DNA of 45,348 bases from Candidatus Amesbacteria bacterium (GTDB lineage Bacteria; Patescibacteriota; Microgenomatia; CAZETR01; Amesbacteraceae), in NCBI GenBank assembly GCA_027331445.1, contig DAHWUD010000006.1:1-45348 (forward strand). The letters are read 5' to 3'. How positions within the stretch are numbered: the first letter of the stretch is position 1; every line of letters starts with the position of its first letter. Positions 25,932-34,592 of this stretch are shown piece by piece. The notes under the pieces were generated by a model. It made no database searches, was not told where the DNA came from, and was given only the letters and a program-made list of their open reading frames with translations. The position numbers and the translations under genes were made by a program.

Positions 25932-26339
25932 ATGGAAAAGTTGGCGGCCGGGTTCATTGTCCTGTCACAGGACGGAAAACGGGAAGTGATAGGTAAAAAA
26001 AAAGAGAGTTCATCCAGTCCCCTGGCGGGGAAATGGCACATCCCCGCGGAAACAGCAGAAGCCGGAGAAAGTTTGTGGGACACTGTCAGGCGGGGCGCAG
26101 AACAGGAATTAGGAATATGGGTAAACGGATTGGTGGAAATTGACAGGATCGTTAATCCCTACGGGGTAGAAGTGCATTGGTTTGTATGCGGACCGTTTGG
26201 AAATGAAAAATTAACCCCCGGGTCGGATTTGGCGGAGGCAAAATGGGTGGAGAGAAAAAATGTGCTCGAGGAGATTGATCCATTAGCGGCAGAATTATTA
26301 CCGGAAAAAGTGAAACAATATCTAGAATCAGTCAGATAG
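25932..26339 (+). CDS. Nudix-fold protein with degenerate Nudix box
   Basis: The 135-residue protein has the Nudix fold layout: LAAGFIVLSQDGKREVIGKKK, GKWHIPAETAEAGESLWDTV, then RRGAEQELGI and VHWFVCGPF. The consensus G-x5-E-x7-R-E-U-x-E-E-x-G-U is altered. The usual PGG is PAE, REU is RGA, and the EE pair is QE. Only one of the three metal-binding glutamates of REUxEE is kept in register. It may be inactive, shifted in metal use, or a binding protein. It ends inside the convergent sortase gene (12-nt overlap). Confidence 0.75.
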   Translation: MEKLAAGFIVLSQDGKREVIGKKKESSSSPLAGKWHIPAETAEAGESLWDTVRRGAEQELGIWVNGLVEIDRIVNPYGVEVHWFVCGPFGNEKLTPGSDLAEAKWVERKNVLEEIDPLAAELLPEKVKQYLESVR

Positions 26340-26999
26340 TTCGGCCAGGACGATGAAGCGGTGCCAGTAGGTACCCAAGGGGACGCAGGTGATGAGAGTG
26401 ATTTCGGTGCGGTCATAATGCTGGGCAAAAACCTGAACGGCCGTGGGGTCAACCTCGGAAGTTTTATGGACGAGATAATGATAATTAACCCCGTCAAAAT
26501 TGACATAAATATCATCCCCGACCCGGGCGCCGGGCAAGGGATTAAAGATGGTCAAGGGGTTGCCGGATTGGTAAAACTGGGGCAGGGCGGAGTGACCGAT
26601 AATGACGGCGTTGCCGGGAGTGCCGGGAAGAGCAGTGCCGGGGTAATGGACGGCATTTTCGGCCAGATCGGTGCCATTAACTTCTACCGGGACGTCAAAT
26701 AATTTCAGCCGGGGGTAAGAAACGGTAAAATATTTAACCGGGGAGGAAACGGGAGCGGAAACCGGCGGGGAGACAAACCAGCTGGAAGCAGAGTCGTAGT
26801 CGGGGGCAGCGACGCCAAAGATATTGACGATCCGGGGGCCGGGGGCGCCTACGGCCAAAGGATCGATAAGGGAGGGGGGGCGAAATAAATAATAACGGGT
26901 AAATGAGAAACCCAGGGGCAGGATAACGCTGCCCAAACAGACGACTCCGGCGGTGATAAAGACCAGGGGAAGAAAACGGCTGAGAGGCAGGGAGGTCAC
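26328..26999 (-). CDS. Sortase (class D/E-like)
   Basis: Sortases join surface proteins to the envelope or to each other by transpeptidation. The 223-residue protein has an N-terminal membrane segment (LPLVFITAGVVCLGSVILPLG, about 10-30), a linker, and the catalytic domain. His136 is in NAVIIGHS, Cys205 in TLITCVPLGT, and Arg214 in YWHRFIV. All three catalytic residues are intact. Its start overlaps the stop of the 711-residue membrane protein by 4 nt, so the two are translationally coupled and probably act together. No LPxTG-like signal was found in the neighbour. Confidence 0.88.
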   Translation of the reverse strand: MTSLPLSRFLPLVFITAGVVCLGSVILPLGFSFTRYYLFRPPSLIDPLAVGAPGPRIVNIFGVAAPDYDSASSWFVSPPVSAPVSSPVKYFTVSYPRLKLFDVPVEVNGTDLAENAVHYPGTALPGTPGNAVIIGHSALPQFYQSGNPLTIFNPLPGARVGDDIYVNFDGVNYHYLVHKTSEVDPTAVQVFAQHYDRTEITLITCVPLGTYWHRFIVLAELSD

Positions 27000-29131
27000 T
27001 TCGCAGATTGCAGATTGAGACTAATGCGGGACGATTGGTGGGGCAGGAAGAATTGGAGAAATCCGGGAAGTTGGGGAGTAAATGTGATAGCGGAGTGAGT
27101 CACTCCGGGGAGGGAGTCCAAGTAACTGACTGCTTGGGCAGGAGATTGGCCGACGAGATGGGAAAGGACATCGTTTTGGGCAATTCTGGGAATTAAAGTA
27201 CCGGAAACCTGGACGGCGAGGGTGGTGGAATTACTAGCGATTTTTTTGACAGCCAGGGAGTGCTGCAGGTCGCCGGCTATAACATAATCCGCGGAAATCT
27301 GGGACTGAGTCTGGTTATGAATTATGCCGGCTAAATCGGCTTTAGCAAATGTCAGGCCCTGGGCCTTTTCGGTCAGACGGAGAGTAACGGTATCGGCCTG
27401 GTCACCAATCTGGTGGTCGAGGTCTTCGGACGCTGACTGAAGAGTGACCGTATCGGGAATCAGTTCATCTGCGGCAGGAATTTGGGAAGCCAGCTGGGTC
27501 CTGGCATTGCTTTGAAGCGAGGGAGTGAGGGCGGTACGAAGAGCGGCGACGTCGTCTTTACTGACCACTTTAACCTGGCTACTGGTACCTCCGGCCAGGG
27601 CGACGTCGTTTTTGGCGACAAAGTCCAGAGTGGAATAGGTGCCGATGCGGAACTGGGTCCCGGCGGAGAGATTACTGTCGCTACCGATTTGGGAAGCGGT
27701 GACATTAACCGTGGCTTTCCCCGGCTGGTAAGAATTGGGGTCGGCGGTACCGGAGGCGGAAGCGACCTGGACGTCGGAATCAAAAGTGAAAGCCAGGCCG
27801 GAAGGAGAAGTAATGGAAGTCCCGGCAGTGAAAGTGTGGGGAGCGCCGGTGCCGTTAATGACGGTGACTGAGCCGGTGGCCGGGTCCCCCACTAATTTGG
27901 TGCCGGTCGTCGGAGCAGATTTATCTGCCGACGCGGTAACTGATTGGACAGTACCAGGGATAACCCGATTAGCCGGATCAACAGCGACGGCTGCGGTGCC
28001 TACCGTCAGGTCAAACTGGGTGGCCAGGTTTTTGGGAACAACGGTAAGAGTCACCACGGCCCGGGGCAAATACCACAGCGCGGCAAAGGCGCCACAGAGC
28101 AAGGCGATGAGAATCAGGGGGAGGAAAATCAGGGAGAAATGAAGCCGGGGAAAAGAAATTTTAGGTAAGGAAGGCCGGGGCGGGGAGTGGGGAAAGGGAA
28201 TATACTCGGCCGCCGGTTCGGGTGTCGGAGGGGCGGCAGGCGAAGGGGCGGGTAATGGGTCGGTGTCGGGCAGAAAACCCAACTCCTGGGCGGTGGCTGA
28301 GGGAACCGGGGCGGGGGGGTGATCCTCCGGTTCCGAGGAGACGGAATCGGGAATAAGGCCTATCGACCTGGCGACTTCGGTACCGCCGGCGGTGGCGATG
28401 GCTCTAATGGTAAAGTCGCCGGGGAGAGCTTCAATTTTAGGAAAATGTAAAAATGATAAATGAGTTTGGGGGGCCTGCCAGGGATGGGCCAGCAATTGCT
28501 GTTTTTGATCCTCCAAATCTAATCCGGAGTCATACAGCAAGATGCGGGAGGGAAACATGTCCACATGGGAAAAGCGGGATAAGCCTTCGACGACATCGGC
28601 TACAATCTGGGGGCTGCGTCTGACGACCTGGGTACTGTCGATCCGGCCAAGGCGAACCAGAGTGACGGAAATTTCACGGGGCCAAAAACCGACCAAAATA
28701 ACATTAGGGGAAACCCCTTCGGTGTGCTGCAAAAACCGGACGACAGCATCAGGAGTAATGACAAACCCGACGGCCTGAAGGGAAAGTTTTTGGGTGACTG
28801 TGTGCAGGAGCTTAATTCTCCCGGGTTGGATCTTTTCCCCGGAAAGCCAATCCGGAGGCAGGCCCAGAATAACTTTCTCCGGAGAGACGGCCCCATTGGG
28901 ATCAAAGCGGGTGGCAGCGTCAGACAAGGTCTGATCGGTGGCGGTTAAAAGGCTATTTTCCGATTCCCCGTCCCAGTTGGCGGAGGAGCCGACCGCCAGA
29001 ACGTGGGTTTTGTCGTTAAGGACGGCCCAGATAGCACTTTTTACCGATGAGGGGCTAATCTCCAGGGCGAAAAAATATTCGCGGGTAGGGGCCGTCCCGG
29101 CAGATTTTTTTTTAAAAAACGGCAGGTTCAT
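26996..29131 (-). CDS. Membrane protein: PilM/FtsA-like cytoplasmic part plus baseplate-J-like exterior
   Basis: The 711-residue protein has three parts. Residues 18-265 resemble a degenerate actin-like/PilM fold (FFALEISPSSVKSAIW, VILGLPPDWL, VILVGFWPREISVTLVRLG, ILLYDSGLDLE). Residues 266-330 are a Pro-rich linker, and 333-355 form a single membrane helix. Residues 356-711 are extracytoplasmic beta-rich repeats with VTLTVVPKNLATQFDLTVG, TTGTKLVGDPATGSVTVING and baseplate-J-like segments, common in CPR surface proteins. GAGGA 9 nt before ATG may be a ribosome binding site. The N-terminal fold is an inference from pattern, not proven. It is coupled to the sortase gene. Confidence 0.6.
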   Translation of the reverse strand: MNLPFFKKKSAGTAPTREYFFALEISPSSVKSAIWAVLNDKTHVLAVGSSANWDGESENSLLTATDQTLSDAATRFDPNGAVSPEKVILGLPPDWLSGEKIQPGRIKLLHTVTQKLSLQAVGFVITPDAVVRFLQHTEGVSPNVILVGFWPREISVTLVRLGRIDSTQVVRRSPQIVADVVEGLSRFSHVDMFPSRILLYDSGLDLEDQKQQLLAHPWQAPQTHLSFLHFPKIEALPGDFTIRAIATAGGTEVARSIGLIPDSVSSEPEDHPPAPVPSATAQELGFLPDTDPLPAPSPAAPPTPEPAAEYIPFPHSPPRPSLPKISFPRLHFSLIFLPLILIALLCGAFAALWYLPRAVVTLTVVPKNLATQFDLTVGTAAVAVDPANRVIPGTVQSVTASADKSAPTTGTKLVGDPATGSVTVINGTGAPHTFTAGTSITSPSGLAFTFDSDVQVASASGTADPNSYQPGKATVNVTASQIGSDSNLSAGTQFRIGTYSTLDFVAKNDVALAGGTSSQVKVVSKDDVAALRTALTPSLQSNARTQLASQIPAADELIPDTVTLQSASEDLDHQIGDQADTVTLRLTEKAQGLTFAKADLAGIIHNQTQSQISADYVIAGDLQHSLAVKKIASNSTTLAVQVSGTLIPRIAQNDVLSHLVGQSPAQAVSYLDSLPGVTHSAITFTPQLPGFLQFFLPHQSSRISLNLQSAK

Positions 29132-29183
29132 GGATAAAGATCCTCAATATTCAAGGTTCATTAAATTAATCAGGCTTTGAACC

Positions 29184-30989
29184 TTAATGAGAATCAAGTT
29201 TGGCATAGATACGACGTACGCCGGCTCCGGCCGATTCTTCCTTCACTATCTTAATCTTTCCGATCTCACCTGTCGATGCGACATGAGGGCCGCCGCAAAG
29301 CTCCTTGCTGTACCAATCGTTCAGGGGGCCAATGGTGTAAACGGAGGTAGTTTCCGGATATTTTTCCGGGAAAAAAGCCATCGCGCCCTCGGCGAGAGCT
29401 TTGGCTTTGGGCATCTCCTGACGGGTGACCGGCAGATCCTCGGCAATTTTTTGATTAATCGTGTCTTCAATTAATTGAAGTTGATCCGGGGTCAACTTGG
29501 CGGGGTGAGAAAAATCGAAACGCAGCCTTTCGGAGGTGATGTTACTCCCCTTCTGCTGGACATGAGTCCCCAGAATATCGCGCAGGGCTTTGTGCAGCAA
29601 ATGAGTGGCGGTGTGATATTTGGTAACGGTCTCGGAATGATCTTCCAGTCCCCCTTTAAACATGCCTTTGCTGGCGGTACGGGAAAGATCCTGGTGCTTT
29701 TTGAATTCGGCTTCAAATTGACTTTTGTCCACAGTCTGGCCTTTTTCTGTGGCTAATTCCATTGTTACTTCCAAGGGAAACCCGTAGGTCTGAAATAAAT
29801 CGAAAGCAATCCGGCCGTCGATTTGACTCAATTTATTGAATTCGCGCAACCCCCTGGTGAGAGTCTGAGAAAAACGATCGCGTTCATCGGAAACAATTTT
29901 TTGAATATAATCTTTTTTTTCGGACAAGGCGGGATAAGCGTTTTGATAAATGTCGACAACGGCGTCGATAACCTGACCATAATCAAAAACCCGATCAGTA
30001 AGTTTTTGGGCTTTGACCATGGCCCGCCTCATAAGACGTCTTAAGAAATAGCCTTGGGTTTTGTTGGAAGGAATAACGCCATCAGAAATTAAAAAAACGG
30101 CGGCTTTAAGATGATCGGTGATAATACGCAGGACATATTTGTCCTGAGGCCGGGTGTAGTCCAGAGAAAGCTGTGTTTCAAGAACCCGGATGACCGGAGT
30201 ATAGAGATCGGTGAGGAAAATATCCGGGTCATTATTGGCGGCTGCCAGAGTACGCTCCAATCCCCCGCCAAAATCAATATTCTTTTTTTCCAGCGGGACA
30301 AACCCGTGCTCCGTTTTCCGATAGGTCATAAAGACAGAGTTACCTATTTCCAGAAATCGGCCGCAATCACAGTTGGGATGGCAGGCCTGATCTTTAAAGC
30401 GGGATTTTTCGTGCAAGTGCAGGTCGGCCCCAAAATCATAAAAGACTTCGGAATCGGGACCACCGGGTTCACCTACCGGCATGCGGGATTTTATGCCGGC
30501 CCGGGACCACCAATTTTTGGTTTCGTCATAGGGACGAATTTTGTCCTCGGAAACGCCCAAATTTTTCCAAATATTAATGGCTTCTTCGTCTTTAGGAATG
30601 ACATCGTCACCGCCAAAAACGGAAACCCATAATTTTTCCCGGGGAAGACCAAGTTCCCGGGTGAGAAATTCATAAAACCAAGTTAGCTGGGCTTCTTTGA
30701 AGTAATCGCCCAAGGACCAGTTGCCCAACATTTCGAAAAAGGAGTCGTGACGATTGTCGCCGACTTCTTCGATATCCTGGGCCCGGAAGCATTTTTGAGA
30801 GTCGACCAGCCGGGAACCCAGGGGATGAGGCTGGCCTAACAGATAAGGGACCATGGGCTGCATACCGGATCCGGTAAAAAGGGTCGAGGGATCGTTTTCG
30901 GGGACCAAGGGGGCCGAGGGGATCTGTTTGTGTCCCCTAGCCACAAAAAAATCAATGTATTTCTGACGAAGCTGGTTGCCGGTCAACAT
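29184..30989 (-). CDS. alaS: Alanyl-tRNA synthetase, C-Ala domain absent
   Basis: AlaRS charges tRNA-Ala. The 601-residue protein has the class II catalytic core (ARGHKQIPSAPLVPENDPSTLF; CFRAQDIEEVGDNRHDSFFEMLGNWS; GGGLERTLAA). The tRNA-recognition region with GYFLRRLMRRAM follows, then the editing domain with HTATHLLHKAL and CGGPHV (Cys565/His569). It stops right after the editing domain. The DHHA1/C-Ala part found in typical 870-residue enzymes is missing, with no separate gene for it nearby. TATAAT ends 7 nt before ATG. Confidence 0.95.
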   Translation of the reverse strand: MLTGNQLRQKYIDFFVARGHKQIPSAPLVPENDPSTLFTGSGMQPMVPYLLGQPHPLGSRLVDSQKCFRAQDIEEVGDNRHDSFFEMLGNWSLGDYFKEAQLTWFYEFLTRELGLPREKLWVSVFGGDDVIPKDEEAINIWKNLGVSEDKIRPYDETKNWWSRAGIKSRMPVGEPGGPDSEVFYDFGADLHLHEKSRFKDQACHPNCDCGRFLEIGNSVFMTYRKTEHGFVPLEKKNIDFGGGLERTLAAANNDPDIFLTDLYTPVIRVLETQLSLDYTRPQDKYVLRIITDHLKAAVFLISDGVIPSNKTQGYFLRRLMRRAMVKAQKLTDRVFDYGQVIDAVVDIYQNAYPALSEKKDYIQKIVSDERDRFSQTLTRGLREFNKLSQIDGRIAFDLFQTYGFPLEVTMELATEKGQTVDKSQFEAEFKKHQDLSRTASKGMFKGGLEDHSETVTKYHTATHLLHKALRDILGTHVQQKGSNITSERLRFDFSHPAKLTPDQLQLIEDTINQKIAEDLPVTRQEMPKAKALAEGAMAFFPEKYPETTSVYTIGPLNDWYSKELCGGPHVASTGEIGKIKIVKEESAGAGVRRIYAKLDSH

Positions 30990-30996
30990 GAGGGTA

Positions 30997-31002
30997 ATTA
31001 TA
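30997..31002 (-). promoter_or_regulatory. Candidate -10 element of alaS
   Basis: A perfect TATAAT on the minus strand is followed by TACCCTC and the ATG. The 7-nt distance predicts a leaderless alaS transcript. Confidence 0.5.
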
Positions 31003-31010
31003 ACCCACCG

Positions 31011-31065
31011 CCACCTTACCTCTAACCCCTTTCCACAATTGTGGAGAGGGGGACAGAAGGGGTGA
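31011..31065. repeat. Palindromic element upstream of the DUF559 pseudogene
   Basis: The core CCACAATTGTGG is a perfect palindrome set in a longer imperfect inverted repeat (CACC...AACCCCTTTCCAC / GTGGAGAGGGGG...GGGGTG). Similar C-rich/G-rich inverted repeats are often seen beside DUF559 endonuclease genes, from general knowledge; a genome-wide comparison is needed. A related element lies at 40653-40715. Confidence 0.55.
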
Positions 31066-31079
31066 AGTAGAATTTAAGA

Positions 31080-31424
31080 GTGAGAGACAGGGTCAGGATT
31101 TATCATCTGACTGAATTGAAAGATCGGCGAAGAGATTTGAGAAAGAAATCCACACCAGCAGAAAAATTGCTGTGGGAAAAACTCCGGAACAATAAATTAG
31201 AAGTAAAGTTCAGGAGACAATTTAGCGTGAGGGGTTGTGTGATGGATTTTTATTGCCCGAAAGCTAAATTGGGGATTGAACTGGAGGGATAAATTCACAA
31301 CCGGAAAAGGATGAAGGTGTATGACAAATATAGAGAAAGATATCTGGAGATTTTTGGAATGAGAATTATTAAATTCAAAAAGAATGGGTATTTAACGACT
31401 TGGAAAGAGTGTCGGAGGAGATAA
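31080..31424 (+). pseudogene. Broken DUF559 endonuclease-like gene
   Basis: The first 70 codons (GTG start) match the DUF559 PD-(D/E)xK-like family: RRRDLRKKSTPAEKLLWEKL, KFRRQFSVRGCVMDFYCPKA and LGIELEG. An in-frame TAA then stops translation at 31290-31292. The same frame continues after it with IHNRKR, YDKYRERYLEIFGMRIIKFK, which is the expected second half. A further 1-nt shift near 31388 is needed to read FNDLERVSEEIKGF, the normal C-terminus. One nonsense codon and one frameshift make it inactive unless the sequence has errors. Only the first fragment is in the ORF track. Confidence 0.75.
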
Positions 31425-31430
31425 AGGGGT

Positions 31431-31802
31431 TTAGTTGGAGCTGCGGAGGGGGAGACCGGAGCGGCGGAAGAAGCGGCGGCCGGCTTCCTTGATGCGGGTG
31501 ACGCGGGGAAAATGACGGACAATTTCTTCCTGGGTAACTACGCGGTCGGGGGTGGCGGAAATGATCTCGTCCTGAGTTTCGTCTACCAGATCTTTGACCC
31601 CGGTGAAGAACTCATTAACGGCGGTGATGGGCTTGGCGGCGGTAGTAGAAAGGGTCTGGGTATTGTCCAGGACCTGATTGACTTTTTTGAGCGCCTGGCG
31701 AAACTCGTAGAGAATCTGAAAGACCTGAATGGCGGCAAAAGTGATTAAAAAGGTCAGGGTAGAAATAACAATAACGAGCAGCAGCTGGACAAAATTGGTC
31801 AT
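31431..31802 (-). CDS. Small single-pass membrane protein with coiled coil
   Basis: The 123-residue protein has one N-terminal membrane helix (FVQLLLVIVISTLTFLITFAAI). A helical, coiled-coil-prone stretch (YEFRQALKKVNQVLDNTQTL) follows, and a basic C-terminus (RRFFRRSGLPLRSS). The topology resembles DUF948-like stress proteins, but homology is not certain. It lies 21 nt after the RodZ-like gene and is probably the last gene of the ftsK operon. Confidence 0.65.
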   Translation of the reverse strand: MTNFVQLLLVIVISTLTFLITFAAIQVFQILYEFRQALKKVNQVLDNTQTLSTTAAKPITAVNEFFTGVKDLVDETQDEIISATPDRVVTQEEIVRHFPRVTRIKEAGRRFFRRSGLPLRSSN

Positions 31803-31823
31803 AGTTAGTTTAGGGTAGCAAGA

Positions 31824-32465
31824 CTAGGGGGCCGTTGTCAAGGAAACGATCCGGGTAATAGTGGTGGTTTGACCTGATTTTCCGGTAGCGGTGATGCTGA
31901 TTTTGTTGACTCCGGGATTTAAGGGGAGACGCAGATAAAACCGGCCGCCTTTATCCAAAACGACTAATTGATTGTCTACGGAAAGAGTGGCTTCGGGATC
32001 GGTTTTCCCGGAAATTTCGACGGAACCCTGCTTTAAAACCAGATGGTCGGGAGGGCGATCGACCTGAAGGTAGGGAGGGCCGATCAACACCCGGTATTGA
32101 TAGAAAAGATAGCCGGCAAACAAAATAAAGAGGGCAGAGACGGCGGCTAGGATGGTGGTGCGGGGAGTCCAGAAACTGACCCGGTCTACGGGATCAGCCA
32201 GGCCGCGGGGAACGATTTGACCTAATTTATTTTCTATGAAATCGCGGCGGAAAACGGCTAAAACGTGCTCGGGGTTTAAGTTCAGGAATTTGGCGTAATT
32301 TCTGATAAAGCCTTTGGCCACGGTACTGTCGGGAAGGTGGCTGTAGTCGTCAGCCTCGATGATCCGGAGAGCCTGGGAGCGAATTTTGGTGATGCGGGCA
32401 ATATCTTCCAGATCCAATTTCTGGGCGAGACGGGATTCGTGTAGAATTTGACCAGTGGTCTTCAT
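31824..32465 (-). CDS. RodZ-like HTH membrane protein
   Basis: The 213-residue protein starts with a Cro/C1-type HTH_25 domain (GQILHESRLAQKLDLEDIARITKI, about 5-75). A juxtamembrane segment, one membrane helix (about 103-124) and an extracytoplasmic beta domain follow (LVLKQGSVEISGKTDPEATLSVDNQ), similar to Glucodextranase_B/bacterial Ig folds. The layout is that of RodZ, which links MreB to the elongation machinery. No MreB is in this window. Its ATG overlaps the ftsK stop by 4 nt, so it is translationally coupled to a division gene. Confidence 0.8.
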   Translation of the reverse strand: MKTTGQILHESRLAQKLDLEDIARITKIRSQALRIIEADDYSHLPDSTVAKGFIRNYAKFLNLNPEHVLAVFRRDFIENKLGQIVPRGLADPVDRVSFWTPRTTILAAVSALFILFAGYLFYQYRVLIGPPYLQVDRPPDHLVLKQGSVEISGKTDPEATLSVDNQLVVLDKGGRFYLRLPLNPGVNKISITATGKSGQTTTITRIVSLTTAP

Positions 32466-34585
32466 GAAACAGATACGGAGGAGGCAGGGAGCTCACGGAT
32501 AAGAATGTCCCGGGGTTTGGCGCCATCGGCCGGACCGATAACTCCGGCCTGCTGCAGTTCATCCAGAATACGGGCGGCCCGGGCATAACCGATGCTGAGT
32601 TTGCGCTGCAGGAAAGAAGCGGAGGCGTTGTCATTTTGGACTATCAGCTTAAAGGCATCCTCAAATAACGGGTCCCGGTCTTCACCATTGGGAGAAATGA
32701 AGGCGGAACCGCGATTATTTTTACCGGTGGAGGATGACATCCGGCTGATGTCTTCCGTGTACTGGGGGGCCACGCCCTGCTTTTTGAGAAAATCAATCAG
32801 TAATCGGATTTCTTTGTCGGAGACAAAAGCGCCCTGGATGCGGGAGGGCTTGGCCTGATCGGGGGGAACATAAAGCATATCGCCCCGGCCGAGAAGTTTT
32901 TCAGCGCCGGGCTGGTCAATGATGACCCGGGAATCGATCATACTGGAGACGGCAAAGGCGATACGGGAAGGGATATTGGCTTTGATAAGACCAGTAATGA
33001 TGTCGACCGAAGGGCGCTGAGTGGCAATGACCAGGTGAATACCGGTAGCCCGGGCCATCTGGGCAATACGAGTGATGGCATCTTCCACTTCCACGGGGGC
33101 AAAGAGCATGATATCAGCCAATTCATCGATAAAAATGACGATGTAGGGCATGGCCTGGAAGCCGGAGAGTTCGTTGTAGCCTTCGATATTTCTGACGCCT
33201 ACCTCGGCAAAGAGCTTGTAGCGGCGGTCCATTTCGCCCATGGCCCAGCGGAGAGCCTGCAAAACAATTTTGGGCTCGACAATGACCGGGTAAATAAGGT
33301 GGGGAATGCCGTTGTAACCGGTCAGCTCCACCCGTTTGGGGTCAACCATGATGAGATTTAATTCCTGGGGGCTGGTTCTAAATAAAAGCGAAGCGATAAA
33401 AGAATTGATGCAGACGGACTTGCCGGACCCGGTGGAGCCGGCGATCAGGGTGTGGGGCATGCGACCCAGGTCGGCTACTACAGAAGAACCGGAGACGTCC
33501 AGACCCAGGGCAACGGCCAACTTGCTTTTCTGATGTTTCATTTCGGGAGACTCCAGGACCTTTCTGAGGCTGACGAACTCGGGGGAACGATTGGGCAATT
33601 CGATGCCGACCAGGGAGCGGCCGGGGATGGGAGCTTCGATACGGATCTGGCCGGTGGGGGCGGCCAGAGCCAGAGCCAGGTCGTTACTTAAAGCGCTAAT
33701 CTTGGACAACTTGGTGCCGATGGCAACTTCCAGAGCGTATTGGGTGACGGCCGGACCCAGGTTGACCTCGACGACTTTGGCGGTAATGCCAAAAGCTTCG
33801 AGAGTTTTTTCGATAGTAGCGGCATTTTGATTGACATTGCCCCGGTCGGCTTTGCCGGAGATGTTTTCGGACAACAGGGACAGCGGTGGATAGTGCCAGA
33901 CTTTATCGGCGGCGGTGGCGGGGGTGGCGGGAATGAATCCGGGCGGGAGCGGGGATTTGGCAACGGGAACCTGCGAAGGTTTGGGGTTATTGGAAGTAAG
34001 ACCGGTGGTTTTCAGGGGAGCCGAAGCGGGAGAGGAGACCATACCCCCGACTTTCAACGGTTTGGCGGAAAGGGTATCAACCCGGGCCGGACGGGTAAAC
34101 AGAGGCCGGAACAGACGAACCAAAAGACTGAGAATGTCTTCGAAGGGAATATTGAAGGTGACGATGATGCCAATGCCCAGTCCGGCGATAAAAAAAAGAA
34201 AGGCGCCGGGGGCGGAGATAAACAGACTGGAATTCTGCCAGAGGCTTTTGCCCAAGTCCCCGCCCCGGAAGATGCCGGTAATAAAAGAGATAACTACTAG
34301 GCTGCCCAAAAAAACATGAGGTTCGGAAAGGGCAAATTTCATCTTGCTGACCATCAGGCCGGCAATAACAAAGGGTAAGGGAATGAGGAGACCGGAGATA
34401 ACCCCGATCTGGCCTACAATTAAGTCATTGAGGCGGGAAAGAATAAGGCCCTGATGGGTAAAAGACAGCCAAATGAGGCCGGCCGCGGCAAAGCAGAGGA
34501 CGGCGGAGATGGAATAGACGGTACTTTTTTTGAGTTTAAGCTGGTAATTGGTTTTGCGACCAAAACGAGCAGGACGGCGCGCCAT
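32462..34585 (-). CDS. ftsK: DNA translocase FtsK
   Basis: FtsK pumps DNA through the closing septum. The ATG at 34585 (MARRPARFGRK) is preferred over 34624, which overlaps the upstream gene. Predicted length is 707 residues. Four N-terminal membrane helices, a Pro-rich linker, the alpha/beta motor and a C-terminal winged-helix gamma domain (FLQRKLSIGYARAARILDELQQAGVIG) are seen. The motor has GSTGSGKSVCIN near residue 390 and IVIFIDELADIM. TATAAT ends 7 nt before the ATG with no Shine-Dalgarno sequence. Confidence 0.96.
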   Translation of the reverse strand: MARRPARFGRKTNYQLKLKKSTVYSISAVLCFAAAGLIWLSFTHQGLILSRLNDLIVGQIGVISGLLIPLPFVIAGLMVSKMKFALSEPHVFLGSLVVISFITGIFRGGDLGKSLWQNSSLFISAPGAFLFFIAGLGIGIIVTFNIPFEDILSLLVRLFRPLFTRPARVDTLSAKPLKVGGMVSSPASAPLKTTGLTSNNPKPSQVPVAKSPLPPGFIPATPATAADKVWHYPPLSLLSENISGKADRGNVNQNAATIEKTLEAFGITAKVVEVNLGPAVTQYALEVAIGTKLSKISALSNDLALALAAPTGQIRIEAPIPGRSLVGIELPNRSPEFVSLRKVLESPEMKHQKSKLAVALGLDVSGSSVVADLGRMPHTLIAGSTGSGKSVCINSFIASLLFRTSPQELNLIMVDPKRVELTGYNGIPHLIYPVIVEPKIVLQALRWAMGEMDRRYKLFAEVGVRNIEGYNELSGFQAMPYIVIFIDELADIMLFAPVEVEDAITRIAQMARATGIHLVIATQRPSVDIITGLIKANIPSRIAFAVSSMIDSRVIIDQPGAEKLLGRGDMLYVPPDQAKPSRIQGAFVSDKEIRLLIDFLKKQGVAPQYTEDISRMSSSTGKNNRGSAFISPNGEDRDPLFEDAFKLIVQNDNASASFLQRKLSIGYARAARILDELQQAGVIGPADGAKPRDILIRELPASSVSVS

Positions 34586-34592
34586 ATGAATC

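Noticed and set aside
29153-29185. Inverted repeat AAGGTTCA / TGAACCTT at the alaS 3' end
   Set aside because: 8-bp arms but a 17-nt loop and no T-run, so no terminator call. Its position over the stop codon may be chance.
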